Assembly: GCF_900110555.1 (NCBI RefSeq)
Contig: NZ_FOEE01000006.1
Location: forward strand, 62,001 to 126,000
Direction of reading: 5' to 3'
DNA length: 64,000 bases
From: Trujillonella endophytica
GTDB lineage: Bacteria; Actinomycetota; Actinomycetes; Mycobacteriales; Geodermatophilaceae
Positions 55,035 to 64,000 of this stretch are shown in pieces. Position 1 is the first letter of the stretch. Each line of letters starts with the position of its first letter. The notes beneath the pieces are model-generated. The model worked only from the letters and a program-made list of their open reading frames with translations, was not told the origin of the DNA and did no database searches. Both the position numbers and the translations under genes were made by a program.

Positions 55035-56906
55035 TCAGACCTGGTCGTCGCCGAACACCGGGCGCAGACCCCGGGCGGCGAGGATGTCGTCGTTGCTGGA
55101 GCCGGCGGCGACCATCGGCCACACCTGCGCGTCGGCACCCACGACGAAGTCGATGACGACGGGGGCGTCGGTGATCGCCATCGCCTTCTCGATCACCGCG
55201 TCGACGTCGTCCTTGGACTCGCAGCGCAGCCCCACGCAGCCCAGCGCCTCGGCCAGGGCGACGAAGTCGGGGATGCGGACCGGCTTGGGCGTCCCGTCGG
55301 CGTTCTGGGCGTGCAGCTTGGTGTTGGAGTAGCGGCCCTCGTAGAACAGGGTCTGCCACTGGCGGACCATGCCGAGGTTGCCGTTGTTGATGACGGCGAC
55401 CTTGATCGGGATGCCCTCGATGGCGCAGGTGGCCAGCTCCTGATTGGTCATCTGGAAGCAGCCGTCGCCGTCGATGGCCCACACCGTGGTGTCCGGGCAG
55501 CCGTACTTGGCGCCCATCGCCGCGGGGACGGCGTAGCCCATCGTGCCGAGGCCGCCGCTGTTGAGCCAGGTGCCCGGCTTCTCGTACTTGATGAACTGCG
55601 CGGCCCACATCTGGTGCTGGCCGACGCCGGAGGTGTAGATGGCGTCCGGGCCGGCGATGGCACCCAGCCGCTCGATCACGTACTGCGGGGACAGCGCGCC
55701 GTCCTCGGGCCAGTCGTAGCCGAGCGGGTAGCGGGCGCGCCAGTCGTCCAGCTGGACCCACCAGGCGGCGAGGTCGGGGGTGCGCCCGGCGTCGTGCTCG
55801 GCGCGGACGGCGGTGACGAGCTCGGCGATCGTCTCCTTCGCGTCCCCGACGATCGGCACGTCCGCCCTGCGGTTCTTGCCGATCTCGGCCGGGTCGATGT
55901 CGGCGTGCACGACCAGCGCGTCCGGCGCGAAGGACGCCAGGTTGCCGGTCACCCGGTCGTCGAACCGCGCGCCGAGCGCGACGAGGACGTCGGCCTTCTG
56001 CAGCGCGGTGACCGCGGCGACGGTGCCGTGCATCCCCGGCATGCCCAGGTTCTGCGGGTCGCTGTCGGGGAAGGCACCGCGGGCCATGAGGGTGGTGACC
56101 ACCGGCGCGCCGGTGAGGTGCGCGAGCTCGATCAGCTCGTCGGTGGCCCCGGCCTTGAGCACGCCGCCGCCCACGTAGAGCACCGGACGGCGGGCGCCCG
56201 CGATCAGCGCCGCCGCCTCCCGCACCTGCTTGCCGTGCGGGCGGGTGGTCGGCTTGTAGCCGGGCAGGTCCAGCCGCGGCGGCCAGGCGAAGTCGGTGGT
56301 CGCCTGCAGCACGTCCTTCGGGACGTCGACCAGCACGGGGCCGGGGCGGCCGGTGCTGGCCAGGTGGAAGGCCTCGGCGATCCGCTGCGGGATCTCCGCG
56401 GCGTCGGTGACGAGGAAGTTGTGCTTGGTGACCGGCATCGTGATGCCGCGGATGTCGGCCTCCTGGAAGGCGTCCGTGCCGATGGCGCCACTGGGCACCT
56501 GCCCGGTGATGGCGACGATCGGCACCGAGTCCATGTAGGCGTCGGCCAGCGGGGTGACCAGGTTGGTCGCGCCGGGGCCGGAGGTGGCCATGCAGACGCC
56601 GACCCGGCCGGTGGCCTGCGCGTATCCGGTGGCGGCGTGGCCGGCCCCCTGCTCGTGGCGCACCAGGACGTGCCGGATCCGGGAGTCGAACAGCGGGTCG
56701 TACAGCGGCAGGATGGCCCCGCCGGGGATGCCGAAGGCCACCTCGACCCCGACCGCCTCGAGGGACCGGACCAGGCTCTGCGCTCCGGTGATGCCCTGCT
56801 GCGGGGCGTGGGCGGCCTCGGCGACCGAGCGGGCGCCGGTCTCGACGCCGGCCAGCGCGGCGGCGGCGTCGCGGGACGGTTGCTCGCTCGGGGTGGTGGT
56901 GCTCAT
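55035..56906 (-). CDS. ilvB: Acetolactate synthase large subunit
   Basis: A 623-residue thiamine diphosphate enzyme, the first common step of valine, leucine and isoleucine synthesis. The N-terminal domain has [20 protein letters not shown] and the catalytic Glu context [18 protein letters not shown]. The C-terminal domain has the ThDP motif [18 protein letters not shown], ending [15 protein letters not shown] 56906 has GGAG 9 bases upstream and lies after a leader region with hairpin, terminator and leader peptide, so it is likely controlled by attenuation. Confidence 0.98.
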   Translation of the reverse strand: MSTTTPSEQPSRDAAAALAGVETGARSVAEAAHAPQQGITGAQSLVRSLEAVGVEVAFGIPGGAILPLYDPLFDSRIRHVLVRHEQGAGHAATGYAQATGRVGVCMATSGPGATNLVTPLADAYMDSVPIVAITGQVPSGAIGTDAFQEADIRGITMPVTKHNFLVTDAAEIPQRIAEAFHLASTGRPGPVLVDVPKDVLQATTDFAWPPRLDLPGYKPTTRPHGKQVREAAALIAGARRPVLYVGGGVLKAGATDELIELAHLTGAPVVTTLMARGAFPDSDPQNLGMPGMHGTVAAVTALQKADVLVALGARFDDRVTGNLASFAPDALVVHADIDPAEIGKNRRADVPIVGDAKETIAELVTAVRAEHDAGRTPDLAAWWVQLDDWRARYPLGYDWPEDGALSPQYVIERLGAIAGPDAIYTSGVGQHQMWAAQFIKYEKPGTWLNSGGLGTMGYAVPAAMGAKYGCPDTTVWAIDGDGCFQMTNQELATCAIEGIPIKVAVINNGNLGMVRQWQTLFYEGRYSNTKLHAQNADGTPKPVRIPDFVALAEALGCVGLRCESKDDVDAVIEKAMAITDAPVVIDFVVGADAQVWPMVAAGSSNDDILAARGLRPVFGDDQV

Positions 56907-56984
56907 GTCGGCGTTCTCCTGGCGGGGCCTGACGAGTGGGGCGGGTGATGGGCCGGGATCGGGCGCGCCGCCTGCTCGGGGCGC

Positions 56985-57018
56985 AAAAAAACCCCTCGTG
57001 CCGAGGGCACGGAGGGGT
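56985..57018 (-). terminator. Intrinsic terminator of the ilvB attenuator
   Basis: Stem of 12 base pairs with one bulged base (arms 56991-57002 and 57006-57018) and a 3-base loop, followed on the minus strand by seven T. It lies 78 bases before ilvB and directly after the leader hairpin. Confidence 0.9.
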
Positions 57019-57019
57019 C

Positions 57020-57047
57020 AGCGCGTCGGTCGGACGACCGACGCGCT
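57020..57047 (-). promoter_or_regulatory. Leader hairpin of the ilvB attenuator
   Basis: Perfect 13-base-pair stem (57020-57032 with 57035-57047), whose first arm begins in the leader stop codon. One base separates it from the terminator. Stalling at the Ile-Leu-Val codons would cover its 5' arm. Confidence 0.8.
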
Positions 57048-57081
57048 AGGCGACTACGAGGATCGGGCAGGCGGAGGGCAC
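57046..57081 (-). CDS. ilvL: ilvB leader peptide (Ile-Leu-Val-Val)
   Basis: An 11-residue leader ORF, VPSACPILVVA, from GTG 57081 to TAG 57046. The block ATC-CTC-GTA-GTC codes Ile-Leu-Val-Val, all three branched-chain amino acids, right before the final Ala and stop. GTA is a rare valine codon here. GTG 57081 is 7 bases after a -10-like CACAGT, so it is probably leaderless; an in-frame GTG at 57102 would give 18 residues. Confidence 0.78.
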   Translation of the reverse strand: MPSACPILVVA

Positions 57082-57087
57082 GCACCC

Positions 57088-57117
57088 ACTGTGCGCCCCC
57101 ACCGCCCCGCCCGTCAA
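57088..57117 (-). promoter_or_regulatory. Putative ilvB promoter
   Basis: TTGACG (57112-57117) and CACAGT (57088-57093) are 18 bases apart on the minus strand; the predicted start is the G of the leader GTG at 57081. The -35 overlaps the TGA stop of the GGDEF/EAL gene. Confidence 0.55.
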
Positions 57118-59876
57118 CCGAGCCGTCCCGCCAGGTGGACCGTGTCGAGCGTGTCGTGGGACACGTCGGCGCCGGCCGTCCCGCCGTCGGGGGCCGCACC
57201 GTCGAGCACCGTCGGGTCGAAGCCGTCGACCACCCCGGCCACCAGGGTCCCCGCCACCGGCCGGCCGAGCAGCCAGCCCTGCACGAAGTCGCAGCCCAGC
57301 GCGGTCAGCGCCGCCAGCTGTGCGGGCGTCTCCACGCCCTCGGCGACGACGTCCATGCCCAGCGTGCGGCCGAGGTCCACCACGGCGGCCACGAGCGCGG
57401 CCCGGCGCCCGTCGGACTCGATGCCGGTGACGAAGCCGCGGTCCATCTTCAGCACGTCGACCGGCAGACCGGCGAGCTGGGTGAGCGAGGAGGCGCCCCG
57501 GCCGAAGTCGTCCAGCGCCACGACGCAGCCGAGGTCGGACAGGTCGGACAGGGTGCTCCGCAGCAGCTCGGCGTCGTCGGCGAAGACCGACTCGGTGAGC
57601 TCGATCATGAGCCGGTCGGCCGGCAGTCCGGCGCGCTCCAGTGCGTCGGCGACGTCCTCGACCAGGCAGCGCGCCTGGACGTGCAGCACCGAGACGTTCA
57701 CGGCCATCCGCAGGTCCCGCCCGCCGGCCACGAGGCGGGCGTGCTCGGCGGTCGCGGTCCGCAGGACCCAGCGCTGGAGGGGCACGATCAGCCCCTCCTC
57801 CTCGGCCAGGCCGACGAACTCCTCCGGCGAGACCGCCCCCAGCTCGGGGTGGTCCCAGCGGACGAGGGCCTCCAGGCCGAGGATCCGGCGGCCCTCGAGG
57901 CCGACGACCGGCTGGTAGTCCACGCGCAGTTCCTGCCGCTCCAGCGCCAGCACGAGGTCGCGGGCCAGCCGGCTGCGCCGTCCGGTCTCCTCGACGATCG
58001 ACTGACCGCAGGAGCGGACGGCGTTCTTGCCGTCGGCCTTGGCGGTGCGCAGGGCCAGGTCCGCCTCGCGCATGGTCGCCGACGCGTCGCCGTGCGGCCC
58101 GACCTCCGCGACGCCGATGCTCGCCGAGACGTGCAGCGGCGGTCCGCCGCCGTCCCCGCCGCGGCCCGTCGGGAAACGGTGGGTGCGGTCCAGCAGGGCG
58201 ACCAGCCGCTCGGCGAGCAGCACGGCCTCCTCCGGTCCGGAGTCGACGACGAGGGCGAACTCGTCGCCGCCGAGGCGGGCCACCAGGTCGCCGTCCCGGG
58301 CGGCGCCGGAGAGGACCTCGGCCACCTCCTGCAGGAGCAGGTCGCCCGAGTCGTGCCCGGAGACGTCGTTGACCGACTTGAAGCCGTCGAGGTCCAGCAG
58401 GAGCAGGCAGGCGCGGCGGCCGGCCGCGGCGCGCCCCACGGCGACGTCGAGCGCCGCCATGAGCCGCGCCCGGTTGGGCAGACCGGTGAGGAAGTCGGTG
58501 TAGGCCATCCGCTCGAGCTCGCGCTGGGTGGCGCTGCGCTCGGTGACGTCGCGCAGGTGCAGCACCAGACCGCCCTCGACGCCGTCGAGCGCGGCCCCGA
58601 GGACCTCGATGTCGTGCCACACGCCCGACCGGCCCCCCAGCCGCACGGTGACCGGCAGCTCGACGGGCGCTCCGGCCCGCACGGCCGCGGTGACCTGCGC
58701 GAGCACCGCGCGGTGCTGAACGTGCAGCAGCGCCGCGAGGGCCCGGCCGCTCAGGTCGTCGTCGGCCCAGCCGAGCTGCTCGGCGACCGGTCCGGAGGCC
58801 CAGGACACCCGGCCGACCGGGTCGAGCACCACGGTGACCGCATCGCCGCTGTGCACGAGCGCCCGGAACCGGCGCTCGGCCCGCTGCAGCCGCCGGGTCA
58901 GCCGGTGGGCGTCGAGCGCCCACAGCAGCGTGCGTCCGGACATGAGGCCGACGACCAGCAGGCCGGCGGCGGCCTCGGCCGGCCGCAGCGGCCGGCCGAC
59001 GACGGCGCCGCCGGTCAGGACCGCGAGCAGGAGACCGGCCGCGGCCAGCGCGGCCAGGCCGCCGCGCAGCGGCAGGGTGCGGTGCGCCGGCGGACCGGCG
59101 GGCTCGCCGGGGTCGGCGGCGGCACCGCGCGCGGCGGCGGCCAGCGTGCCGAGCCAGGCGAGGTCGGCGAGCAGGAGCGGCCACGGCGAACCGGTGGCGC
59201 GCCCCACCGCCCCGCTGACGGCGGCGACCGCCATGCCCAGGAACGTCACGAGCAGCCACGTGGCCGCGCGCCGCCGGGCCTCGACGACGGCGGTCACCGG
59301 GACCAGCCCGATGCCGCACAGCGCCACGGCGACCAGCGGGTAGGCGGTGGCGAGCACTTCCTCCTCGGCGCCGCCGCCCTCGGGGAGGAGGTCGCCGAGG
59401 GCGACGTGCCCGAGGACGGCGACCGAAGCGGTGAGGATGACCCCGTCGAGCAGCGCGCGCGAGCCGATCCGGCGGCCGGCGCGCGACGGCATCAGCCAGA
59501 GGGCGCCGGCGATCGCGACCGGAGCCGCCGCGAGCATCGCCAGGTCCTCGACGCCCCCGGTGGAGCGGTCCGCCGTGACGCCCCGGACCCCCGCGATCAG
59601 CTGGCCGCTCGCCAGCAGGACGCCGGCGGCGGCCAGCGCACGCCAGGGCCGGCCGGAGCGCCCGGGAAGTCCGGCGGTGAGGCGGGCGACCAGTGCGGCG
59701 CCGGCCAGGGATCCCAGGGCCAGGCAGGCGGGGACCACCCAGGAGTCGAGCGCCGGGCCGGTGAGCTCGGCCGCGGTGCAGACCGCCCCGAGCAGCACCA
59801 GCAGCACGCCGAAGACGGTCGTGGCCCGCACGTGCGGGAGGCCGCCCCGGCGTCCGGGGGCCGGGGGCCGGCTCAT
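57114..59876 (-). CDS. Membrane GGDEF/EAL protein A (bifunctional motifs intact)
   Basis: A 920-residue protein of c-di-GMP metabolism. About the first 300 residues hold 8-10 membrane helices (MASE-like). A PAS-type domain follows (RFRALVHSGDAVTVVLDPVG). The GGDEF motif is at about residue 535 (LVARLGGDEFALV), with an inhibitory RXXD site (RDGD) five residues before it. The EAL domain starts near 668 (LGLEALVRWDHPE) and includes IELTESVF, VALDDFGRGASSL and VAEGVETPAQL. Both catalytic motifs look functional. ATG 59876 overlaps the upstream gene by 4 bases. Its stop lies inside the putative ilvB promoter. Confidence 0.9.
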   Translation of the reverse strand: MSRPPAPGRRGGLPHVRATTVFGVLLVLLGAVCTAAELTGPALDSWVVPACLALGSLAGAALVARLTAGLPGRSGRPWRALAAAGVLLASGQLIAGVRGVTADRSTGGVEDLAMLAAAPVAIAGALWLMPSRAGRRIGSRALLDGVILTASVAVLGHVALGDLLPEGGGAEEEVLATAYPLVAVALCGIGLVPVTAVVEARRRAATWLLVTFLGMAVAAVSGAVGRATGSPWPLLLADLAWLGTLAAAARGAAADPGEPAGPPAHRTLPLRGGLAALAAAGLLLAVLTGGAVVGRPLRPAEAAAGLLVVGLMSGRTLLWALDAHRLTRRLQRAERRFRALVHSGDAVTVVLDPVGRVSWASGPVAEQLGWADDDLSGRALAALLHVQHRAVLAQVTAAVRAGAPVELPVTVRLGGRSGVWHDIEVLGAALDGVEGGLVLHLRDVTERSATQRELERMAYTDFLTGLPNRARLMAALDVAVGRAAAGRRACLLLLDLDGFKSVNDVSGHDSGDLLLQEVAEVLSGAARDGDLVARLGGDEFALVVDSGPEEAVLLAERLVALLDRTHRFPTGRGGDGGGPPLHVSASIGVAEVGPHGDASATMREADLALRTAKADGKNAVRSCGQSIVEETGRRSRLARDLVLALERQELRVDYQPVVGLEGRRILGLEALVRWDHPELGAVSPEEFVGLAEEEGLIVPLQRWVLRTATAEHARLVAGGRDLRMAVNVSVLHVQARCLVEDVADALERAGLPADRLMIELTESVFADDAELLRSTLSDLSDLGCVVALDDFGRGASSLTQLAGLPVDVLKMDRGFVTGIESDGRRAALVAAVVDLGRTLGMDVVAEGVETPAQLAALTALGCDFVQGWLLGRPVAGTLVAGVVDGFDPTVLDGAAPDGGTAGADVSHDTLDTVHLAGRLG

Positions 59877-62521
59877 CGGGAGCCCACCAGGCCGGGCCAC
59901 AGGGCGCCGGCCCCGGTCTCCAGCAGCTCGGTGAGCTCGGACAGGCGCAGCGGGCGGGACAGCAGGAACCCCTGGGCGAAGCCGCACCCGAGACCGCGGA
60001 GCACACCCAGCTGGGCCGGCGTCTCCACGCCCTCGGCGACGACGTCGAGGCCCAGCGCCCGGCCGATGGCGATCACCGACTCGCAGAGCGCGCGGCTGCG
60101 CGGGTCCCGGTCGACGCGGGCGACGAAGTCGCGGTCGAGCTTGAGCACGTCGATGGGCAGCGCGCTCAGGTGGGTCAGCGAGGAGTGCCCGGTGCCGAAG
60201 TCGTCGAGGGCCACGTGCACGCCCATGAGCCGCAGAGCCTCGACGTCGACGGCGATGTCGTCGGTGCCGGCCATCAGGGTCGCCTCGGTGATCTCGAGGA
60301 TGAGCCGCTCGGGTGCCAGCCCGGTGCACTGGAGCACCGCGGCCACGTCGCCGACCAGGGTGCGGGCCGCCACGTGCGAGGCCGAGATGTTGACGCCGAG
60401 CCGCAGCGGGGCGTGCAGCACCGGGAGGGCGACCGCGGCACGCGCGGCCTGATCCAGCGCCCAGCGCTGCAGTTCGCCGATGACGCCGGCGCGCTCGGCG
60501 ATGGGCACGAACTCGGCCGGGGGCACCTCCCCCAGCTCGGGGTGGCGCCACCGCAGCAGCGCCTCGACCCCGACGATCCGCTGCTCCACGAGGGAGACGA
60601 CGGGCTGGAAGGCGACGGCCAGCTCCCCGCGGGCGCAGGCGCCCGGCAGGTCCTCGCGCAGCCGCGCCCGGCGCTCGGCCGCGGAGCCGAGCACCGGGTC
60701 GAACCGGCGGGCGGTGCCGCGACCGGCCCGCCGGGCGGCGCGGACGGCGATCTCGGCCCGGGACCACACCTCGGCCAGCGGAGTGCCGGCCTCGAGGGGG
60801 ACCAGGCCGATGTCGGCGGTGAGGTCGTAGACGCCCGCGGCAGTGGCGATCGGCTGCTCGACCGCGGACAGGCAGCGGTCGGCGAGCAGGTCGCCGGTGC
60901 GAGGGTCGCCCGAGGCGAGGACGGCGAACGCGTCGCCACCGAGGCGGACCACCGGCTCGTCCCCGCGGACGGTCGTGCGCAGCCGGCGGGCGAGCTCGAC
61001 GAGGACCGACGACGCCAGGTCGCGGCCGGCGTCCTCCCGGACCTCGGCGAGGCCGTCGACCTCGATCAGCAGCAGCGTCGTCCCCGGGTCGCCGGGCTCG
61101 GCGGCGGCGGCCAGCCGCTGCTCGATCAGCCGGTCGCACCCGGCCCGGTTGGGCAGGCCGGTGGTGGGATCGGTGAAGGCGAGGTCCTCCAGCGCCTTCT
61201 CGCGGGCGTGCCGCGCGGTGGCGTCGCGGCAGTAGAGGACGATCCCGCCGACCTCGGCGTCCGCGCGCAGGTCGGCGACGCTCGCCTCCACGTGGCGCCA
61301 CCGGCCGTCGGCGTGCGGCAGCCGCAGGGTCAGCAGGTCCCCCGTCTCCTCCCCGGGCAGCGCCGGATGCAGGGCGCGGGCCACGGGCACGGCGTCGGCG
61401 GGGTGGGTGACCGTGAGCAGGTCCCGGCCGGTGAGCACCGTGCCGGCACCCAGCAGCCGCTCGACCGTGGGCGAGGCCCAGGTGATGCGCAGGTCCGCGT
61501 CGAGGATCAGGACGGCGTCGCCGTTGGAGCGCACGAGGGAGCGGAACCAGGCCTCGCTGCGCAGGATGCGGGTGCTCAGGCGGGCGTCGTCGAGGGCGGT
61601 GACCCAGCGGTGCGCTCCGGCCAGCGTCACGCAGGCGAGGGCGAGGGCGACGGTGCCGGAGGAGGGGCGCAGGCCACAGAGGGTGGTGATGCCGACGCCG
61701 AGGAGGGCGACGAGCATCGCCAGGTGCGGGAGGACGGTGCCCAGCGGGACCGACCGGCCGGTGCGCGGGCGGGGCTCGCGGGAGTCCGCGCGGCCAGGAC
61801 GGGGGTCCAGGGTCGCGGCGAGCGAGAGCAGGGCCAGGCCGGCGACGACGAGGAAGCGGCTGGCGGTGACGGCGCCGTCCAGGCCGTGGAGGGTCGCCGA
61901 GGTGCCCAGCCCCCGGCCCGAGGTGAGGAACAGGGCGGAGCCGACCAGCACGAGGGCCATCGGCTGGCGGTGGCTCTCGACGGCGGCCAGCAGCACGAGG
62001 GCGGCCACCAGCAGCGCGGAGGTGGTGAGCACGGCCGCGGTGAGCACCAGCCGGCCCGCCGTCGGGGTGACGGCCCAGGTGCCCTGGGGACCGAAGACCA
62101 GCAGCTGCATGCCGGTGAGGCAGGCGGCGCCGAACAGCGCGGTCTCGACGACGGCCCGGATGCCGGTCCGCCGGCGCCGGCGGGCGACGAGGGTCAGCAG
62201 GGCGGCGCCGGCGAGCAGGTACGCGGGCACGGTGGGCACCCAGCGCAGCAGGACGCGGTCGAGCGGGTCGGCGGGGGCCACCACGAGGTAGGCGACGAAG
62301 GCGACGACCGGGAAGAGCGTCGCCACGACCATCAGGCGCCAGCCGCGCGCTCCGCGCTGGTGGCGCCACGTGGTGGCGGCGATGAACGCGGAGGTCAGGA
62401 CACCGGCCGCGGCCACCGTCGCGTCGTCGAGGCGCTCGAGGCCGGGCAGGACGGCGGCCACGACGCACACCGCGAGCACCGCGCCGGTGCCCGCGAGCAG
62501 GGCCCACCTCTGCCTGTCCAC
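59873..62521 (-). CDS. Membrane GGDEF/EAL protein B (degenerate cyclase motif)
   Basis: An 882-residue relative of protein A with a similar order: about ten membrane helices to residue 310, PAS (WFRSLVRSNGDAVLILDADLR), GGDEF and EAL. The cyclase signature reads RLGGDAF at about residue 527, with Ala for Glu, and the inhibitory site is RGDE instead of RXXD, so cyclase activity is unlikely. The EAL domain (GVEALLRWRHPELG near 652, LEITEATL, ALDDFGTGHSSL, VAEGVETPAQ) is intact, which suggests a phosphodiesterase or a regulatory partner for A. GTG 62521; it follows ilvD after a strong hairpin. Confidence 0.9.
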   Translation of the reverse strand: MDRQRWALLAGTGAVLAVCVVAAVLPGLERLDDATVAAAGVLTSAFIAATTWRHQRGARGWRLMVVATLFPVVAFVAYLVVAPADPLDRVLLRWVPTVPAYLLAGAALLTLVARRRRRTGIRAVVETALFGAACLTGMQLLVFGPQGTWAVTPTAGRLVLTAAVLTTSALLVAALVLLAAVESHRQPMALVLVGSALFLTSGRGLGTSATLHGLDGAVTASRFLVVAGLALLSLAATLDPRPGRADSREPRPRTGRSVPLGTVLPHLAMLVALLGVGITTLCGLRPSSGTVALALACVTLAGAHRWVTALDDARLSTRILRSEAWFRSLVRSNGDAVLILDADLRITWASPTVERLLGAGTVLTGRDLLTVTHPADAVPVARALHPALPGEETGDLLTLRLPHADGRWRHVEASVADLRADAEVGGIVLYCRDATARHAREKALEDLAFTDPTTGLPNRAGCDRLIEQRLAAAAEPGDPGTTLLLIEVDGLAEVREDAGRDLASSVLVELARRLRTTVRGDEPVVRLGGDAFAVLASGDPRTGDLLADRCLSAVEQPIATAAGVYDLTADIGLVPLEAGTPLAEVWSRAEIAVRAARRAGRGTARRFDPVLGSAAERRARLREDLPGACARGELAVAFQPVVSLVEQRIVGVEALLRWRHPELGEVPPAEFVPIAERAGVIGELQRWALDQAARAAVALPVLHAPLRLGVNISASHVAARTLVGDVAAVLQCTGLAPERLILEITEATLMAGTDDIAVDVEALRLMGVHVALDDFGTGHSSLTHLSALPIDVLKLDRDFVARVDRDPRSRALCESVIAIGRALGLDVVAEGVETPAQLGVLRGLGCGFAQGFLLSRPLRLSELTELLETGAGALWPGLVGSR

Positions 62522-62560
62522 ATGGCAGACCTCGGCGGCGGAGGGGGCGCGCTGGAGCCC

Positions 62561-62603
62561 ACGGCCGGCGGGCTCACCCCATGGGGGTGCGCCCGCCGGC
62601 CGT
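62561..62603. terminator. Terminator after ilvD
   Basis: Stem of 13 base pairs (62561-62573 with 62591-62603), one mismatch and a further 6 pairs with an ATG loop. It lies 14 bases after the ilvD stop and ends that transcript before the GGDEF/EAL operon. Confidence 0.85.
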
Positions 62604-62617
62604 CCGTGGCGTCCGGC

Positions 62618-64000
62618 TCAGCCGCAGATCGCGCCGGTGGCGGCGGAGCCGACGAGCTTCGCGTACTTGCCGAGCACGCCGGTGGTGTAGCGCGGGGGCA
62701 GCGGGACCCAGGCCTCCCGGCGGCGGGCGAGTTCGTCGTCGTCGACCAGGAGGTCCAGCGTCCGGGAGGCGAGGTCCAGCCGGATCCGGTCGCCGTCGCG
62801 CACCAGGGCGACGGGGCCGCCGTCGGCGGCCTCGGGCGCGACGTGGCCGACGCACAGGCCGGTGGTGCCACCGGAGAAGCGGCCGTCGGTGAGCAGCAGG
62901 ACGTCCTTGCCGAGGCCCGCGCCCTTGATGGCGCCGGTGACGGCGAGCATCTCGCGCATGCCGGGGCCGCCCCGGGGGCCCTCGTAGCGGATGACGACGA
63001 CGTCGCCCGGCTGCAGGGTGCCCTCGGTGACGGCGTCCATGGCGCCCTGCTCGCCGTCGAACACGCGGGCCGTGCCCTCGAAGACCTCGGCGTCGAAGCC
63101 GGCGGACTTCACGACGGCGCCGTCCGGGGACAGCGAGCCGCGCAGGATCGTCAGGCCACCGGTCTTGTGGATCGGGTTGTCCATGGCGTGCACGATCGTG
63201 CCGTCGAGGTCCGGCGGGGCGATCTCGGCCAGGTTCTCGGCCATAGTCTTCCCGGTCACGGTGAGGGCGTCGCCGTGCAGCAGGCCGGCGTCGAGCAGCG
63301 CCCGCAGGACGACGGGGACGCCGCCGACGCGGTCGATGTCGGTCATGACGAACCGGCCGAAGGGCTTCACGTCGGCGAGGTGGGGCGTGCGGTCGCCGAT
63401 CCGGTTGAAGTCGTCGAGCGTGAGGTCGACCTGGGCCTCGTGGGCGATCGCCAGCAGGTGCAGGACGGCGTTGGTCGAGCCGCCGAGCGCCATGACGACG
63501 GTGATCGCGTTCTCGAAGGCCTTCTTGGTCATGATCTGGCGGGCGGTGATGCCCTTGCGGAGCAGGTTCACCACGGCCTCGCCCGAGGCGACGGCGAAGG
63601 CGTCGCGACGGCTGTCCGGGGCCGGCGGCGCGGCGCTGCCGGGCAGGGCCATGCCGAGCGCCTCGGCCACGCTGGCCATGGTGTTGGCCGTGTACATGCC
63701 GCCGCAGGAGCCCATGCCGGGGCAGGCGGCCTTCTCCACGGCGACGAGTTCCTCGCGGGTGATCAGGCCGCGGGCGCAGGCGCCGACCGCCTCGAAGACG
63801 TCGATGATCGTCAGGTCGTCGCGGTCGCCGAGCTTCCCCGGGAGCGTGGAGCCGGAGTAGAGGAAGACGCTGGCGAGGTCCAGCCGGGCCGCGGCCATCA
63901 GCATGCCGGGCAGCGACTTGTCGCAGCCGGCGAGCAGGACCGAGCCGTCGAGCCGCTCGGCGAACATCACGGTCTCGACCGAGTCGGCGATGACCTCGCG
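62618..64000 (-). CDS. ilvD: Dihydroxyacid dehydratase (5' part missing)
   Basis: A [Fe-S] dehydratase that turns dihydroxy acids into 2-oxo acids for valine, isoleucine and leucine. The frame is open to the window end, so the N terminus is missing; 460 residues are visible. Motifs include [19 protein letters not shown] (cluster Cys and Asp), [35 protein letters not shown] and the C-terminal [17 protein letters not shown] with the catalytic Ser. It reads toward the GGDEF/EAL genes and is closed by a strong hairpin. Confidence 0.97.
   Translation of the reverse strand, partial: REVIADSVETVMFAERLDGSVLLAGCDKSLPGMLMAAARLDLASVFLYSGSTLPGKLGDRDDLTIIDVFEAVGACARGLITREELVAVEKAACPGMGSCGGMYTANTMASVAEALGMALPGSAAPPAPDSRRDAFAVASGEAVVNLLRKGITARQIMTKKAFENAITVVMALGGSTNAVLHLLAIAHEAQVDLTLDDFNRIGDRTPHLADVKPFGRFVMTDIDRVGGVPVVLRALLDAGLLHGDALTVTGKTMAENLAEIAPPDLDGTIVHAMDNPIHKTGGLTILRGSLSPDGAVVKSAGFDAEVFEGTARVFDGEQGAMDAVTEGTLQPGDVVVIRYEGPRGGPGMREMLAVTGAIKGAGLGKDVLLLTDGRFSGGTTGLCVGHVAPEAADGGPVALVRDGDRIRLDLASRTLDLLVDDDELARRREAWVPLPPRYTTGVLGKYAKLVGSAATGAICG

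Noticed and set aside
57114-62507. A single 1797-residue frame across both GGDEF/EAL genes
   Set aside because: The upstream half is a different frame from the real protein B. The two genes overlap by 4 bases and each has its own complete domain order.

Overview
The window is a gene-dense stretch (G+C visibly above 70 %) of an actinobacterial chromosome. GTG starts, 4-base stop/start overlaps and few intergenic gaps are the rule. Gene content and order follow the ftsY-smc to ilvBNC part of the Mycobacterium tuberculosis map (ftsY, smc, acyP, mutM, rnc, YceD protein, sepIVA, coaD, rsmD, recG, fakA-like, thiL, DUF3515, ddl, gpsA, cofC, ppk, mutT1, leuD, leuC, IclR regulator, gltX with tRNA-Glu/Gln, FAH protein, leuB, serA, ilvC, ilvN, ilvB). 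Gene style points to the Geodermatophilaceae or close relatives, but that is an inference. I see no insertion sequence, prophage, CRISPR array or plasmid function.

Layout. 1-7301: ftsY (cut by the window start), a PhoD-like phosphatase, an EEP-family hydrolase, smc and a lone 3Fe-4S-type ferredoxin. 7331-16254: a leftward housekeeping run for DNA repair (mutM, recG), RNA processing (rnc, rsmD), ribosome (rpmF), septation (sepIVA), CoA synthesis (coaD) and a Dak2 kinase. 16396-22567: rpmB, a CMP-kinase-like protein, GNAT, thiL, a stand-alone Lrp ligand-binding domain, DUF3515, a lipoprotein, ddl and a phosphatidylcholine-synthase-like enzyme. 22555-32288: an amidohydrolase, a leftward operon plsC-gpsA-trans-sulfuration enzyme-metallophosphoesterase, then rightward cofC, ppk and mutT1-like. 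32362-35180: leuCD with a divergent IclR regulator and an operator-like palindrome. 35235-40659: a sulfite-oxidase-family enzyme and a galT-galK-symporter operon. 40729-41132: tRNA-Gln and two identical tRNA-Glu genes beside gltX. 44780-47118: a VOC protein, an ABM monooxygenase-like protein, a DUF427-thioesterase fusion and a NifU-like protein. 47130-64000: cimA, leuB, serA, two repeat-rich membrane proteins, ilvC, ilvN, ilvB, two GGDEF/EAL proteins and ilvD (cut by the window end).

The metabolic theme of the right half is branched-chain amino acid synthesis: citramalate synthase feeds LeuCD/LeuB to 2-oxobutyrate for isoleucine, and IlvBN, IlvC and IlvD serve isoleucine, valine and leucine. 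The most interesting signals are regulatory. Both cimA and ilvB are preceded by a tiny leader ORF whose last codons are the amino acids being made (Ile-Ile before cimA, Ile-Leu-Val-Val before ilvB). In each case the TAG stop enters a hairpin, followed by an intrinsic terminator with a T tract. The ilvB leader appears to be leaderless, and its -35 element overlaps the stop codon of the upstream GGDEF/EAL gene.

Other points of note: a palindromic repeat family sits directly at stop codons (three copies); two genes seem to start at CTG; a GGDEF/EAL pair has one member with a broken cyclase motif; and the terminator/tRNA-Glu unit is tandemly duplicated.
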